A stretch of DNA of 49,937 nt from a bacterium (GTDB lineage Bacteria; ARS69): the NCBI GenBank assembly GCA_025774805.1, contig JALGZR010000009.1:1-49937 (forward strand), read 5' to 3'. Made by a program: the position numbers and the translations under genes. Positions 33,603-41,700 of this stretch are shown here, piece after piece; position 1 is the first letter of the stretch, and each line of letters opens with the position of its first letter. The notes below the pieces were generated by a model. It was not told the origin of the DNA. It ran no database searches and saw only the letters and a program-made list of their open reading frames with translations.

Positions 33603-35168
33603 TCAGCGGCGTCCTCGGGAAGCCTCGCTTTCCCTTCGAAGGATCATCTCCCCGACGTCCCGGTCGATCTGTCGCCGGGGCGTGAGAACGTCGAGCTCCA
33701 GGTAGTACTCGACGCGATCGATGATCTCACCCAGGGCGACGCCCACGAACGACGCCGTGAGCAGGAGGGCATCCTCGGTTCCGAGGACCCCCGGTCGCAG
33801 CGCCTCCGCGTGCCGAGCCCAGAGCACGGCCGGCACCAGGAACCCGAAGAGCAGACGAGGTGCCGTGAGCCAGGGTCGATGGGGTTCGCCGTCGCGGGCG
33901 AATTGGATCTTGCGGGCCCCGTAGAGTGCAAACCTCACCAGACCCACAGTTCCCGCCACCCGCGGATCCGACGCCCCGAGGCCGAGCAGGAACAGGCCGA
34001 CGAGAGTCACGTGGGCGCTGTGAAGCGGGAAGCGCGGGCGGAGCGAAACGACTTCGTAGACGCGATCCATGGAGAAGAGCGCCGTGAACCCGACGGCGGC
34101 GGCGAGCGAGCCCCACCCTCCGTTCGATTGCCTCGCGACGGTGTACGCCCCGGCCAGGGCCACGAAGGCGCCGAAGAGGAACACCTCCCGGCTGAGCCAG
34201 GAATGGCGGAGATTGAGGACCGCCCGCCACGCTCGTCTCTTCCTTCCCAGATGGAGGGTGCTGAGTCCCAGTCCCAGGCCGGCCAGCCCCAGGAGAGCGA
34301 TCGGACGGACCGGGTACGGGGAGATGGACGCCGGGGGGGAAGGTCCGTGGCCCGGTCGAGACACGAGGGACGCCGCAAGGGAAGCGACCAGAACCGCGGC
34401 GATCAACGTAAACGCGACGAGCGGCCATACCTCACGCAGGGCAATCTTCTTCGTTCGCCCTCGGCCGGTCGTTCCCGCCGGGACGAAGGACGGACCGTTG
34501 TCGGGCGGAGCGCCTGCCGGCCGCACCGGCTCCTCGGACGGTGCCTCCCGCTTCCCCGTGAAACGGATCCGCGGACCGATTCCCACGTCGGGGAATCCGG
34601 GCACGCTCTCGAGCACCGGCCGCGCCGAGTCGGAGACGCGCCGCGCCTCCTCGCCGTGCCGGTGCGAGCTCCTCCACCCGCCGCCGTTCGCCGCCCTCGC
34701 GGGGGATCCGGATCCGGACTCGGTGTCGATCACGCGACAGCGCAGCGCACCGGTGGGACAGAGCGCGACGCACGCCGGATCCCGCCCGTCCAGCAACCGT
34801 GTCCGGCAAAACGTGCACTTCTCCATGACGCCGCGCTCCCGGTCGTAGCGGGGCGCGTCGTAGGGACAGGCCCAGCTGCAGTACCTGCAGCCGATGCACC
34901 GATCTCCGTCGATCAGGACGGCGCCAATCCGCTCATCCCTTTCGTAGGCCCGCGCCGGGCAGCTCGTCACGCAGGGCGGATCCTGACAGTGATTGCACGC
35001 GATCGAAAGATGATAGACCGGCAGGGCGGGATGCCGGCGCTCATTGAAGGTGAGAACCTCGCGCCAGCTCCGGTCCCAGGCGAGACCGTTCTCGATGGTG
35101 CAGGCCAGCCGGCAGGCGTCACAGCCGGTGCACTTGTCGAGATCGACCCAGAATCCGTTCGAGATCAA
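33603..35168 (-). CDS. Fused DmsB-like FeS subunit and DmsC-like membrane anchor
   Basis: 521 residues. Residues 1-150 carry sixteen cysteines in four ferredoxin clusters (CTGCDACRLAC; CNHCQDPPCVTSC; CIGCRYCSWAC; CTFCRTRLLDGRDPACVALC), the four-[4Fe-4S] pattern of DmsB/PsrB electron-transfer subunits. A Gly/Pro-rich linker (about 150-240) joins it to about eight transmembrane helices resembling DmsC (GEIIDRVEYYLELDV near the end). In most relatives these are two proteins; here one chain combines them. It is encoded 67 bp after the catalytic subunit and should pass electrons between the quinone pool and the molybdenum site. Confidence 0.92.
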   Translation of the reverse strand: MISNGFWVDLDKCTGCDACRLACTIENGLAWDRSWREVLTFNERRHPALPVYHLSIACNHCQDPPCVTSCPARAYERDERIGAVLIDGDRCIGCRYCSWACPYDAPRYDRERGVMEKCTFCRTRLLDGRDPACVALCPTGALRCRVIDTESGSGSPARAANGGGWRSSHRHGEEARRVSDSARPVLESVPGFPDVGIGPRIRFTGKREAPSEEPVRPAGAPPDNGPSFVPAGTTGRGRTKKIALREVWPLVAFTLIAAVLVASLAASLVSRPGHGPSPPASISPYPVRPIALLGLAGLGLGLSTLHLGRKRRAWRAVLNLRHSWLSREVFLFGAFVALAGAYTVARQSNGGWGSLAAAVGFTALFSMDRVYEVVSLRPRFPLHSAHVTLVGLFLLGLGASDPRVAGTVGLVRFALYGARKIQFARDGEPHRPWLTAPRLLFGFLVPAVLWARHAEALRPGVLGTEDALLLTASFVGVALGEIIDRVEYYLELDVLTPRRQIDRDVGEMILRRESEASRGRR

Positions 35169-35235
35169 TCGGCGTCCTCGTCGTCAGGCTCTTTCCCGGG
35201 CCCCCGGGGAACGGAGACGCGGGCGCCGGAGCTCC

Positions 35236-37395
35236 TCATCGTTCCCGCACGACCTCGACCAGGTTCTCATGGAAGGCGGCGCCGTGACCCATGTCCGTTC
35301 CCCGTCCCTTCGAGCAGAAGTTGACCGTCCCTCCCTCGCCTATCCACCACCCGTTGGTCACGCAGACGCAACCCGCCTTCATTCCGAAGTCCAGCCGCGC
35401 GGGGACGACGATCCGTCCCCGATCGTTGTAGACCACGACGCGGTCTCCGTCCCCGATTCCCCGCGCTCCCGCGTCGTCGGGATGAATGGAGAGAGTCGGC
35501 CCCGGGCTCACCTCCCGGATCATCCGCAGATTGTTGAACTGTGAGTGAATCCGGTTCTTGGTGTTGGGCGTCATGAAGTGGAGCGGGTACCGGACGCCCT
35601 TGGAGTCTCCCCCCTCGGGCGACGAGCCGCGAACCGACTCCACGGGCTCGACGTATCGCGGCAGCGCGTCCACACCCCAGCGCGCCGCGGCCTCCTCCGA
35701 GACGAGCTCGATCTTTCCGGTCGGCGTGGGAAAGACGAGATCGGAAAAGGCGATCTCCCGGTGTCCGGGGGGCAGGGCCGGGCCGGCGCGCAACCTCTCC
35801 AGCGTGAGACCGGGAAACGGCTCGAGCCGTGCTTCGAGCCAGGCCTCGATCTCCGCGTCGCTCTCGCCCGGGAAGTGACGGGCGATCTCGTCGGCCGGGA
35901 ATCCAAGGCGGTGGGCGAGTCGTCGGTAGATCTCGCTCTCCGGTTTCACCTGACCCGGAGGATCGAGCACCTTCTGCTTGAACTGGATGTAGGGATGCCA
36001 GTACGCGGTGATGACGTCGGACTGCTCGAACATGCTCTTCGCGGGGAGGACGATGTCCGCCTCCCGCGCGGTGTCGGTCAGAAACTGGTCCACCACCACC
36101 CGAAACTTCAGCGCCCGGAGGGCCTCGAGGACGGCCGGCGTCTCCGGATTCTGCGTCACCGGATTGCCGCGCTCGACCCAGATCATCTCGAGCTTCGGAT
36201 CCCGGGCGGCGCGCATGTCCCGCCCCAACCGTGCCATCGAGATGGAGACCCGGATCGTCCCATCCGGCTCCTCGGGCGGATAGAAGGCGATCGGATCGCG
36301 AACGGCGTCGAAGACGTGGGACTGGAGATTCGCGAACTGCCAGCCCGCGCCTCGGCGTCCCAGGTTTCCGGTCAGAGCGAGCAGCGCGATGAGGGCGCGC
36401 ACGGTCTGTCCGCTGTTCGTGTATCGCTGCATGCCGTACCCGGCGCAGATCGTGGCCGGTCTCACGTCCGCGAGGAGATCGGCCATCGCGTCGATGTGGG
36501 ATACGGGGATCTCACAGACGCTTGCGGCCCACGACGGCGGATGCCCGCGCGCCAGATCGCGGAACTCGGGGAATCCATGGACGTGTTCCGCCACGAACTC
36601 GTGATCGATGCGGCCCTGCTCGATCAAACGGTGAGCCACGGCCAGGGCGAGGGCGCCATCGGTGCCGGGTCGGGGCTGAATCAGGAGCTCGGCCCGCTCG
36701 GCCGTCTCGGTTCGTCGTGGATCGATCACGACGAGCCGCGCCCCCTTCGCGATCGCCGCGTCGATGAACTCCATCTGATGGATGTTCGTCTCCGCCGAGT
36801 TCTTGCCCCACAGGATGAGGAGACGGGCGTGGGCCAGATCCCACGGGGCGTTGTGCTCGTTCTCGCCCAGGGTGAGCCGCGTCGCCTCGAGCCCGGCCGG
36901 CCAACAGAGGTCCCCGTAGGTCGTGGTGCAGCCTCCGAACAGACGCCAGAAGGTGGAGCCCACCCCGTTCAAGAGCCCCTTGGTGCCACTGGCCGAGTAG
37001 TAGAGGACGCTCCGGGGACCGGATGTCTCCTTGATTCTCCGAAGCTCCCCCGCGATCTCCTCGAGCGCTTCCTCCCAGGAGATCGGCTCGAAGTCGGCGG
37101 ATCGGGCCGACTCGTCCCGACCCCCGGGGCCGGCCGCACCTCGTCCCGTCGAACGGACGGCGCCTCGGCCTCGGGGGCGGGAGGACATGCCCCCTCTCCG
37201 TCGCAGGGGGGTGAGGATTCGATCCGGGGAGACCACCCGCTCCACGTAACTCAAACCTTTCAGGCAGGGTCCCTCGGGGGTCGCCTCGTTTTCGGGATGC
37301 GGCTCGATCGCCGTCAGTCGGCCGTTCTCGACCCGCACCCGAAGACCGCAGGTGCTGTAGCAGTTCCGCGGGCAGGCCGTGGTGAACCAGGGCAT
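35236..37395 (-). CDS. Molybdopterin oxidoreductase, DMSO/polysulfide-reductase family catalytic subunit
   Basis: 719 residues. The N-terminal [4Fe-4S] motif is CPRNCYSTC...CLKG. The bis-MGD-binding fold contains TYGDLCWPAG, where alignment with DmsA (YGDYS) places a Cys at the Mo-ligand position, and LLILWGKNSAETNIHQM, LVVIDPRRTETAERA, GAGWQFANLQ and HFMTPNTKNRIHSQFNN follow. No Tat signal precedes the cluster (the protein begins MPWFTTACPRNC), so the site is predicted to face the cytoplasm unless a signal is supplied in trans. The substrate is not deducible; a sulfur oxyanion or polysulfide, or DMSO-type compounds, are family options. It follows sodN by 23 bp in the same operon. Confidence 0.92.
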   Translation of the reverse strand: MPWFTTACPRNCYSTCGLRVRVENGRLTAIEPHPENEATPEGPCLKGLSYVERVVSPDRILTPLRRRGGMSSRPRGRGAVRSTGRGAAGPGGRDESARSADFEPISWEEALEEIAGELRRIKETSGPRSVLYYSASGTKGLLNGVGSTFWRLFGGCTTTYGDLCWPAGLEATRLTLGENEHNAPWDLAHARLLILWGKNSAETNIHQMEFIDAAIAKGARLVVIDPRRTETAERAELLIQPRPGTDGALALAVAHRLIEQGRIDHEFVAEHVHGFPEFRDLARGHPPSWAASVCEIPVSHIDAMADLLADVRPATICAGYGMQRYTNSGQTVRALIALLALTGNLGRRGAGWQFANLQSHVFDAVRDPIAFYPPEEPDGTIRVSISMARLGRDMRAARDPKLEMIWVERGNPVTQNPETPAVLEALRALKFRVVVDQFLTDTAREADIVLPAKSMFEQSDVITAYWHPYIQFKQKVLDPPGQVKPESEIYRRLAHRLGFPADEIARHFPGESDAEIEAWLEARLEPFPGLTLERLRAGPALPPGHREIAFSDLVFPTPTGKIELVSEEAAARWGVDALPRYVEPVESVRGSSPEGGDSKGVRYPLHFMTPNTKNRIHSQFNNLRMIREVSPGPTLSIHPDDAGARGIGDGDRVVVYNDRGRIVVPARLDFGMKAGCVCVTNGWWIGEGGTVNFCSKGRGTDMGHGAAFHENLVEVVRER

Positions 37396-37418
37396 GGGCG
37401 AAGTCCGTCGAGTCGGTC

Positions 37419-37883
37419 TTACTCCGCCGCCATCGCGGCGATCGCCTCGTCGAGGTCAGCCGCCGCCTCGGGGGACGCCTTCTGCTTCGTCTTCATCGCG
37501 GCAACCATCACCGTGTGCACGCGAGCCAGGCGCTCGAGATAGGCGTCGCGTTCCTCCGCCCCCTTGGCAACCGGCTTGATCCTTTGAGTGAGGAAGTACT
37601 CGGCGCAGACCTCGACGATGTGCGACGCATGGGCGTCCTTCGTGGTCACCCAACGGATCGCCTGGTTCAGGCTCTGGGCATCGTGCTTGCCGGAGAGCTC
37701 GGCGATCTTGCCGATCGCCTTGGAGATAGTCGCGGCGTCCTCCTGCAGGCGGGCGATCCGGGCCGGATCGTCGTAGATGCCGCACGGCACCTGGCAGTGA
37801 GCCGACGCTTTGTCGGCGGAGCCGACGAGAGCCAGCAGCGAAATGGCGAGGAGCGCGGCGCGGGCGAGGGCGAATCTCTTCAT
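37419..37883 (-). CDS. sodN: Nickel superoxide dismutase with export signal
   Basis: 154 residues. A Sec-type signal (AALLAISLLALVGSADKASA) is followed immediately by HCQVPCGIY, the nickel hook (HCxxPCGxY) whose His1 amino group, Cys2 and Cys6 bind Ni in SodN. Cleavage after ASA would expose His1 exactly, replacing the SodX-type pro-peptide processing of Streptomyces. The remainder is an approximately 110-residue helical bundle, as expected. SodN disproportionates superoxide; this copy should act in the periplasm. It heads an operon with the molybdoenzyme and its anchor, behind a good promoter. Confidence 0.93.
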   Translation of the reverse strand: MKRFALARAALLAISLLALVGSADKASAHCQVPCGIYDDPARIARLQEDAATISKAIGKIAELSGKHDAQSLNQAIRWVTTKDAHASHIVEVCAEYFLTQRIKPVAKGAEERDAYLERLARVHTVMVAAMKTKQKASPEAAADLDEAIAAMAAE

Positions 37884-37927
37884 GGGAACGACTCCGGGTG
37901 ATTTCGGTCGAAGGGGAACGACTCCGG
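37884..37927 (-). repeat. Direct 14-bp repeats in the sodN leader
   Basis: CCGGAGTCGTTCCC (minus strand) occurs at 37884-37897, directly before the ATG and containing the GGAG Shine-Dalgarno, and again at 37914-37927, exactly 30 bp upstream. A regulatory or slippage origin cannot be distinguished. Confidence 0.6.
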
Positions 37928-37954
37928 ACGAAGCCGGACTCGGTCGGGACAGGC

Positions 37955-37983
37955 AATGTCGGCCCGTCGGTGACGCGTGTCAA
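37955..37983 (-). promoter_or_regulatory. sodN: Predicted sigma-70 promoter of the sodN operon
   Basis: The minus strand has a perfect -35 TTGACA (37978-37983), a 17-bp spacer and the -10-like GACATT (37955-37960; three of six). The start would fall near 37948, about 65 nt before the sodN ATG. Confidence 0.5.
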
Positions 37984-38087
37984 CCGCCGAACGGGAGTCC
38001 GGCCTTTCCGTGCCCGACGGGTCTTATGCTCGCGAGACGGCATCCTCCGCCAGTGCCCTGTCACCCGCCCGGCGGCCGCACCCTCCC

Positions 38088-38342
38088 TCACACCGGATCG
38101 TGCGGAAGGCTGCCCCGGGGCGCGCGGAAAAAGTGAAACGCGCGCCGCTCCCACTCCTCCGCCCGGTAGTGGACGAGCGTGTGGTCCATGTCGTACCCAA
38201 TCGCCTTGACGGTGCGGAGATTCAGGGTCTGGTTGCAATGGATGCCGCGTCCGGGGGGTGTCTCCGGGCTCGCGGCCGTCTCGGCGTCGGCCGCCTCGGA
38301 ACGGGATCGGGACGTCACGGGCGCTTTGTCGCGAGAACTCAC
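38088..38342 (-). pseudogene. Truncated HAD-family 5'-nucleotidase (N-terminal remnant)
   Basis: 84 codons from GTG 38342, overlapping the YbhB-like stop as GTGA. The segment from CNQTLNLRTVKAIGYDMDHT through YRAEEWERRAF matches the N-terminus of HAD-IG/cytosolic 5'-nucleotidases, including the catalytic DxDxT (DMDHT). Relatives run to roughly 450 residues; here similarity ends at ERRAFH and the frame stops 15 codons later. No continuation is seen in other frames of the 200 bp downstream, before the sodN promoter and gene. I read it as a gene remnant left by a deletion or junction; a short functional peptide is less likely. Confidence 0.6.
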
Positions 38343-39040
38343 CGCGATCGCTCATAGGTTCCGACGAGCTCGCACTTCGCGAGCACGTGTCCCTTCATCG
38401 CCTTCTCGAGCTCGGCCTTCGTGGCCCGGCCGAGGTCGGGCAGGACGACGTCCAGGGCGTAGAGCTTGTGGAAGTAACGATGCCTTCCCTTGGGAGGGCA
38501 GGGGCCGCCGTAGCCGGTTCTCTTCCAGTCGTTGAGACCCTGTCCCGTTCCTTTCGGGAGCTCGTCCGTCGCGATCCCCTCGGAGAGTCCGAGAGTATCC
38601 GGCGGAAGGTTGTAGAGAACCCAGTGCACCCAGGTCATCTTCGGCGCCGCCGGGTCCGGGGCGTCCGGATCGTCGACGATCAGGGCGAGGCTCTTCGTTC
38701 CCTCCGGCGGACCGGACCAGACCAAGGGGGGCGAGATATCCTCCCCGTCGCACGTGAAGCGAAGAGGAATCTCCCCGTCGGGAGCGAACTCCTCCGAAGA
38801 GATCACGAAGGTCATGGGGAGCTCCTTCTCGGCGGAAGTCGGTGCTTCCGCATTCTCGTTAGCGGGATCACGCCCGACCGTATCGTCCGGGGCGGCCTTC
38901 GGAGCCGCGGTTTCCGTTGATTGGCTCGTCTCGCGCGGCTCGGCCGCCGGAGTCTGCGCCCACGCGGGCCCCCCGACGGTTCCGACCGCGATCGCGGTCG
39001 TCGCCGCAAGCCAGTGACGAGCACGGGACCATCGACACAT
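38339..39040 (-). CDS. Exported PEBP/YbhB-like (Raf-kinase-inhibitor-like) protein
   Basis: 233 residues from ATG 39038-39040, with GGGAGGAG upstream. A signal peptide ending AWA precedes a low-complexity Ala/Pro/Thr linker (about 30-72). The YbhB/PEBP fold follows: IPLRFTCDGEDISPPLVWSG, SLALIVDDPDAP, WVHWVLYNLPPDT and YGGPCPPKGRHRYFHKLYAL. The bacterial family's role is unclear; ligand binding is presumed. It overlaps the downstream nucleotidase remnant by 4 bp. Confidence 0.92.
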   Translation of the reverse strand: MCRWSRARHWLAATTAIAVGTVGGPAWAQTPAAEPRETSQSTETAAPKAAPDDTVGRDPANENAEAPTSAEKELPMTFVISSEEFAPDGEIPLRFTCDGEDISPPLVWSGPPEGTKSLALIVDDPDAPDPAAPKMTWVHWVLYNLPPDTLGLSEGIATDELPKGTGQGLNDWKRTGYGGPCPPKGRHRYFHKLYALDVVLPDLGRATKAELEKAMKGHVLAKCELVGTYERSR

Positions 39041-39147
39041 GGTGCTCCTCCCTCGGAGGCCGCGTTCGACCCGCGCGACGCCGGACCGCGCGGCCTCCCT
39101 CGGCCCGGAGCGTAGCACGCCCGCGGGAAGTGCGGCTCTCGGTCCGC

Positions 39148-41700
39148 CTACGACCCCTTGACCTGCAGCGGACGCCGCGCCGAGCGACCGCGATCGTCCT
39201 TGACGCACACGTCGTGCAGGCCCTCCACGGCGTCCACGAAGACGGGCCGGTCGGGCGGTCCCTTCCACACGAGGCTGCCGTCCACGAACCAGAAAACCTC
39301 GTGCGTGCCGCGCGAGACCGCCGCGATCAGGGCGATGCGCTGGTCCTCCGCGGGGACCCCCGGACGGACCTCGTACACGACGTCCGTGGCCGGGCTCAGG
39401 ATCCGCGGCGGCGATCCGGGTTCGAGCGCGGGACAGCGCGGCTTGTGGGCCGGAATCACCGGGGCCGGGAGCCCTTCCGACCGGAGATACTGCGAGACGG
39501 CGCTCGACCACCACTCCACGACTTGCCGTCGGGGGCTTCCGCTCTCCCGGCAGCGGGAGCACACCGTGTAGCCGGTCGCGGTGTCGATCCAGACCTCCCG
39601 GTGTAGATCACAGGAGCGGGCCGGCGACACGCCGGGCAGGAAGGACCCTCGCCGCGCGTAGGGGCAGTGCGGACCGATCGGGTGTCCGCTCGTGGCGCAG
39701 ATCCTCCGCTCTCGAAGTCCGGGCGCCCGGCGGTGCCAAGTTCCCGGATCGTCATGCGGGAGCGCCTCGATCAGATCGAAGAGAAGGGGCGCCGCCACCT
39801 CGGAGCCGACGAGCGGGGGGACCCCCCTTCCGTCGAAGTTGCCGAGCCAGACGCCGACGACGAATCCTCCCGCGATCCCGATGCTCCACGCGTCGCGGTG
39901 TCCGTAGGAAGTTCCGGTCTTCCAGGCCACGGGGAACGAGCTCCGTCCGGAGCGCCAGACGGCGCCGAGCTCCGGACGCTCGACGTCGACGAGGACTTCG
40001 AGCGCGAGCGAGGCGGCCTCGGCCGAGAAGAGCCGCGCCGCGGCTTCGCCCGGCTCGGCTACCACCGCCGCGGCGTCCGATCGCCCCGCATCGGCCGGCT
40101 CGGCCCCCGCGCGGCCGGTCTCCGATGGTCCCGACTCGGCCGGCCTTCCCGCGGTCAGTGGGTCCGCCCGCACCGCCGTGACCTCCATGCGCTGGCCGTG
40201 CCGCGCGAGGATCCCGTACAGCATGGTCAGCTCCAGCAGCGAGACCTCACCTCCCCCGAGCACGAGAGTCAGCCCGTAGTGCCCGTCCGGATGGGCGAGC
40301 GATTGCACCCCGGCCGCCTCGAGAAAGTGGTAGAGGCCTCGCCCCTCCGCCCGGCGGAGTTCGCGGGCCAGTCGCACCGCGGGCACGTTGCGCGAGGTGC
40401 GAAGGGCTTCCTCCGCGCTCATCGGTCCCCGAAACTCGCCGTCGTAGTTCTCGGGCCGGTAGGAGCCGAAGCAGGTCGGCACGTCCTCGACCAGCGTGTC
40501 CGGCGTGAGGAGACCCCGGTCGATCGCCAGCGCGTACAGGAACGGCTTGAGCGTGGAGCCGGGCGAGCGGGGCGCGAGGGCGCCGTTCACCTGTCCCTCG
40601 TGAGCGACGTCGTGCCAGTCGGCGGATCCCACGAACGCCCGGATCTCCCCGGTGGCGTACTCGAGAACCACGGCCGCCCCTTGCCCGATCCCGATCGGGC
40701 GGAGATCGCGAACGTGACTCCGGACGAGCGACTCCGCGCGGGCCTGGATCTCGCCGTCGATCGTGGTGGTCCAGATGCCGTGACCCGGCTCCCCTCTCCA
40801 GACGACCCACTCGGCGAGGTGCGGCGCCCGGAACGGCCACGGATGCCTCTCTCCGGGCAACGGCAACGCCGTCGCCTCGAGCGCCGCCTCCTCGTCGATC
40901 CGGCCCCGCCGGCACAGCGTGCGGATCAACCGGTCGCGCGCGTCCTTGGCCGCCGCGGGGCGGCGCAGCGGATGGTGGCGCACCGGGGCCTGCGGGATCA
41001 CCGCCAGGAGGGCACTCTCCCCGAGGGAGAGCTCCCGGGCGGGCTTTCCGAAGTAATGGTGGGCCGCGGCCTCGACGCCCTCCAGGTTGCCGCCGTAGGG
41101 CGCCAGCTCGAGGTACGCGGCCAGGATCTCCGCCTTCGAATACAGCCACTCGTACTGCACCGCGCGGTACACCTGGGCGACCTTGGCGCGGAGCGAGCGC
41201 GGCCGCGACCGGGTGAGGCGCGCGAGCTGCATCGTCATGGTGGAGGCGCCGGACACGATCCGGCGGTGCGTGAGATTCGTCCACGCCGCGCGCACGACCG
41301 AGAGCGGGTTCACGCCCGGATGGCGGAAGAAGTGGCGGTCCTCGTGCTCGAGGACGGCCGTCAGGAGGTGGGGGCTCACGACCTTGGGGGAGACCGGGGA
41401 CCCCGGCTTCACCGGCAGTCGCAGCCTCCACTTCTCGTCGGAGCTCGTGAACGCGCGAAGCAGCGAGCCGTCGCGCGCGAGTACCTGGATCGCGGGCGGC
41501 TTGTTCGCGTAGGGGTCGGGCGGTGGATCCACTCTCAGGAGGAGGAGCCAGAGGACGAGGACGCCGAGCGACACCCCCACCCCGATCGCCGCCCCCCGGG
41601 CGGGCCACCGGATCACGGCCCGCCGGAGAGGCCGCCCGAACGCAGCCCGCGGCGGACACCGCCCGTGCGACGGTCGTCGTTCAATCGGCGGCGACGACAC
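39148..41700 (-). CDS. pbpC: Penicillin-binding protein 1C
   Basis: About 850 residues from GTG 41700, preceded by GGGAGAGG; GTG 41718 is an in-frame alternative. An N-terminal TM anchor precedes the GT51 glycosyltransferase domain (EHEDRHFFRHPGVNP, SGASTMTMQLARL). The transpeptidase domain has SxxK in SPGSTLKP, SRN and KTGTSYGHRDAW. A C-terminal BiPBP_C beta-domain (PRILSPATDVVYEV) is typical of PbpC. A Gly/Ala/Glu-rich insert lies before the KTG box. The start overlaps the alpha-2-macroglobulin gene by 20 bp; yfhM-pbpC pairing is a conserved arrangement in Gram-negatives, thought to link envelope repair with protease trapping. Confidence 0.94.
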   Translation of the reverse strand: MSSPPIERRPSHGRCPPRAAFGRPLRRAVIRWPARGAAIGVGVSLGVLVLWLLLLRVDPPPDPYANKPPAIQVLARDGSLLRAFTSSDEKWRLRLPVKPGSPVSPKVVSPHLLTAVLEHEDRHFFRHPGVNPLSVVRAAWTNLTHRRIVSGASTMTMQLARLTRSRPRSLRAKVAQVYRAVQYEWLYSKAEILAAYLELAPYGGNLEGVEAAAHHYFGKPARELSLGESALLAVIPQAPVRHHPLRRPAAAKDARDRLIRTLCRRGRIDEEAALEATALPLPGERHPWPFRAPHLAEWVVWRGEPGHGIWTTTIDGEIQARAESLVRSHVRDLRPIGIGQGAAVVLEYATGEIRAFVGSADWHDVAHEGQVNGALAPRSPGSTLKPFLYALAIDRGLLTPDTLVEDVPTCFGSYRPENYDGEFRGPMSAEEALRTSRNVPAVRLARELRRAEGRGLYHFLEAAGVQSLAHPDGHYGLTLVLGGGEVSLLELTMLYGILARHGQRMEVTAVRADPLTAGRPAESGPSETGRAGAEPADAGRSDAAAVVAEPGEAAARLFSAEAASLALEVLVDVERPELGAVWRSGRSSFPVAWKTGTSYGHRDAWSIGIAGGFVVGVWLGNFDGRGVPPLVGSEVAAPLLFDLIEALPHDDPGTWHRRAPGLRERRICATSGHPIGPHCPYARRGSFLPGVSPARSCDLHREVWIDTATGYTVCSRCRESGSPRRQVVEWWSSAVSQYLRSEGLPAPVIPAHKPRCPALEPGSPPRILSPATDVVYEVRPGVPAEDQRIALIAAVSRGTHEVFWFVDGSLVWKGPPDRPVFVDAVEGLHDVCVKDDRGRSARRPLQVKGS

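Noticed and set aside
37898-38355. Minus-strand open frames across the sodN upstream region
   Set aside because: Apart from the nucleotidase remnant they are Arg/Pro-rich with no recognisable domain and overlap the sodN promoter and signal sequence.
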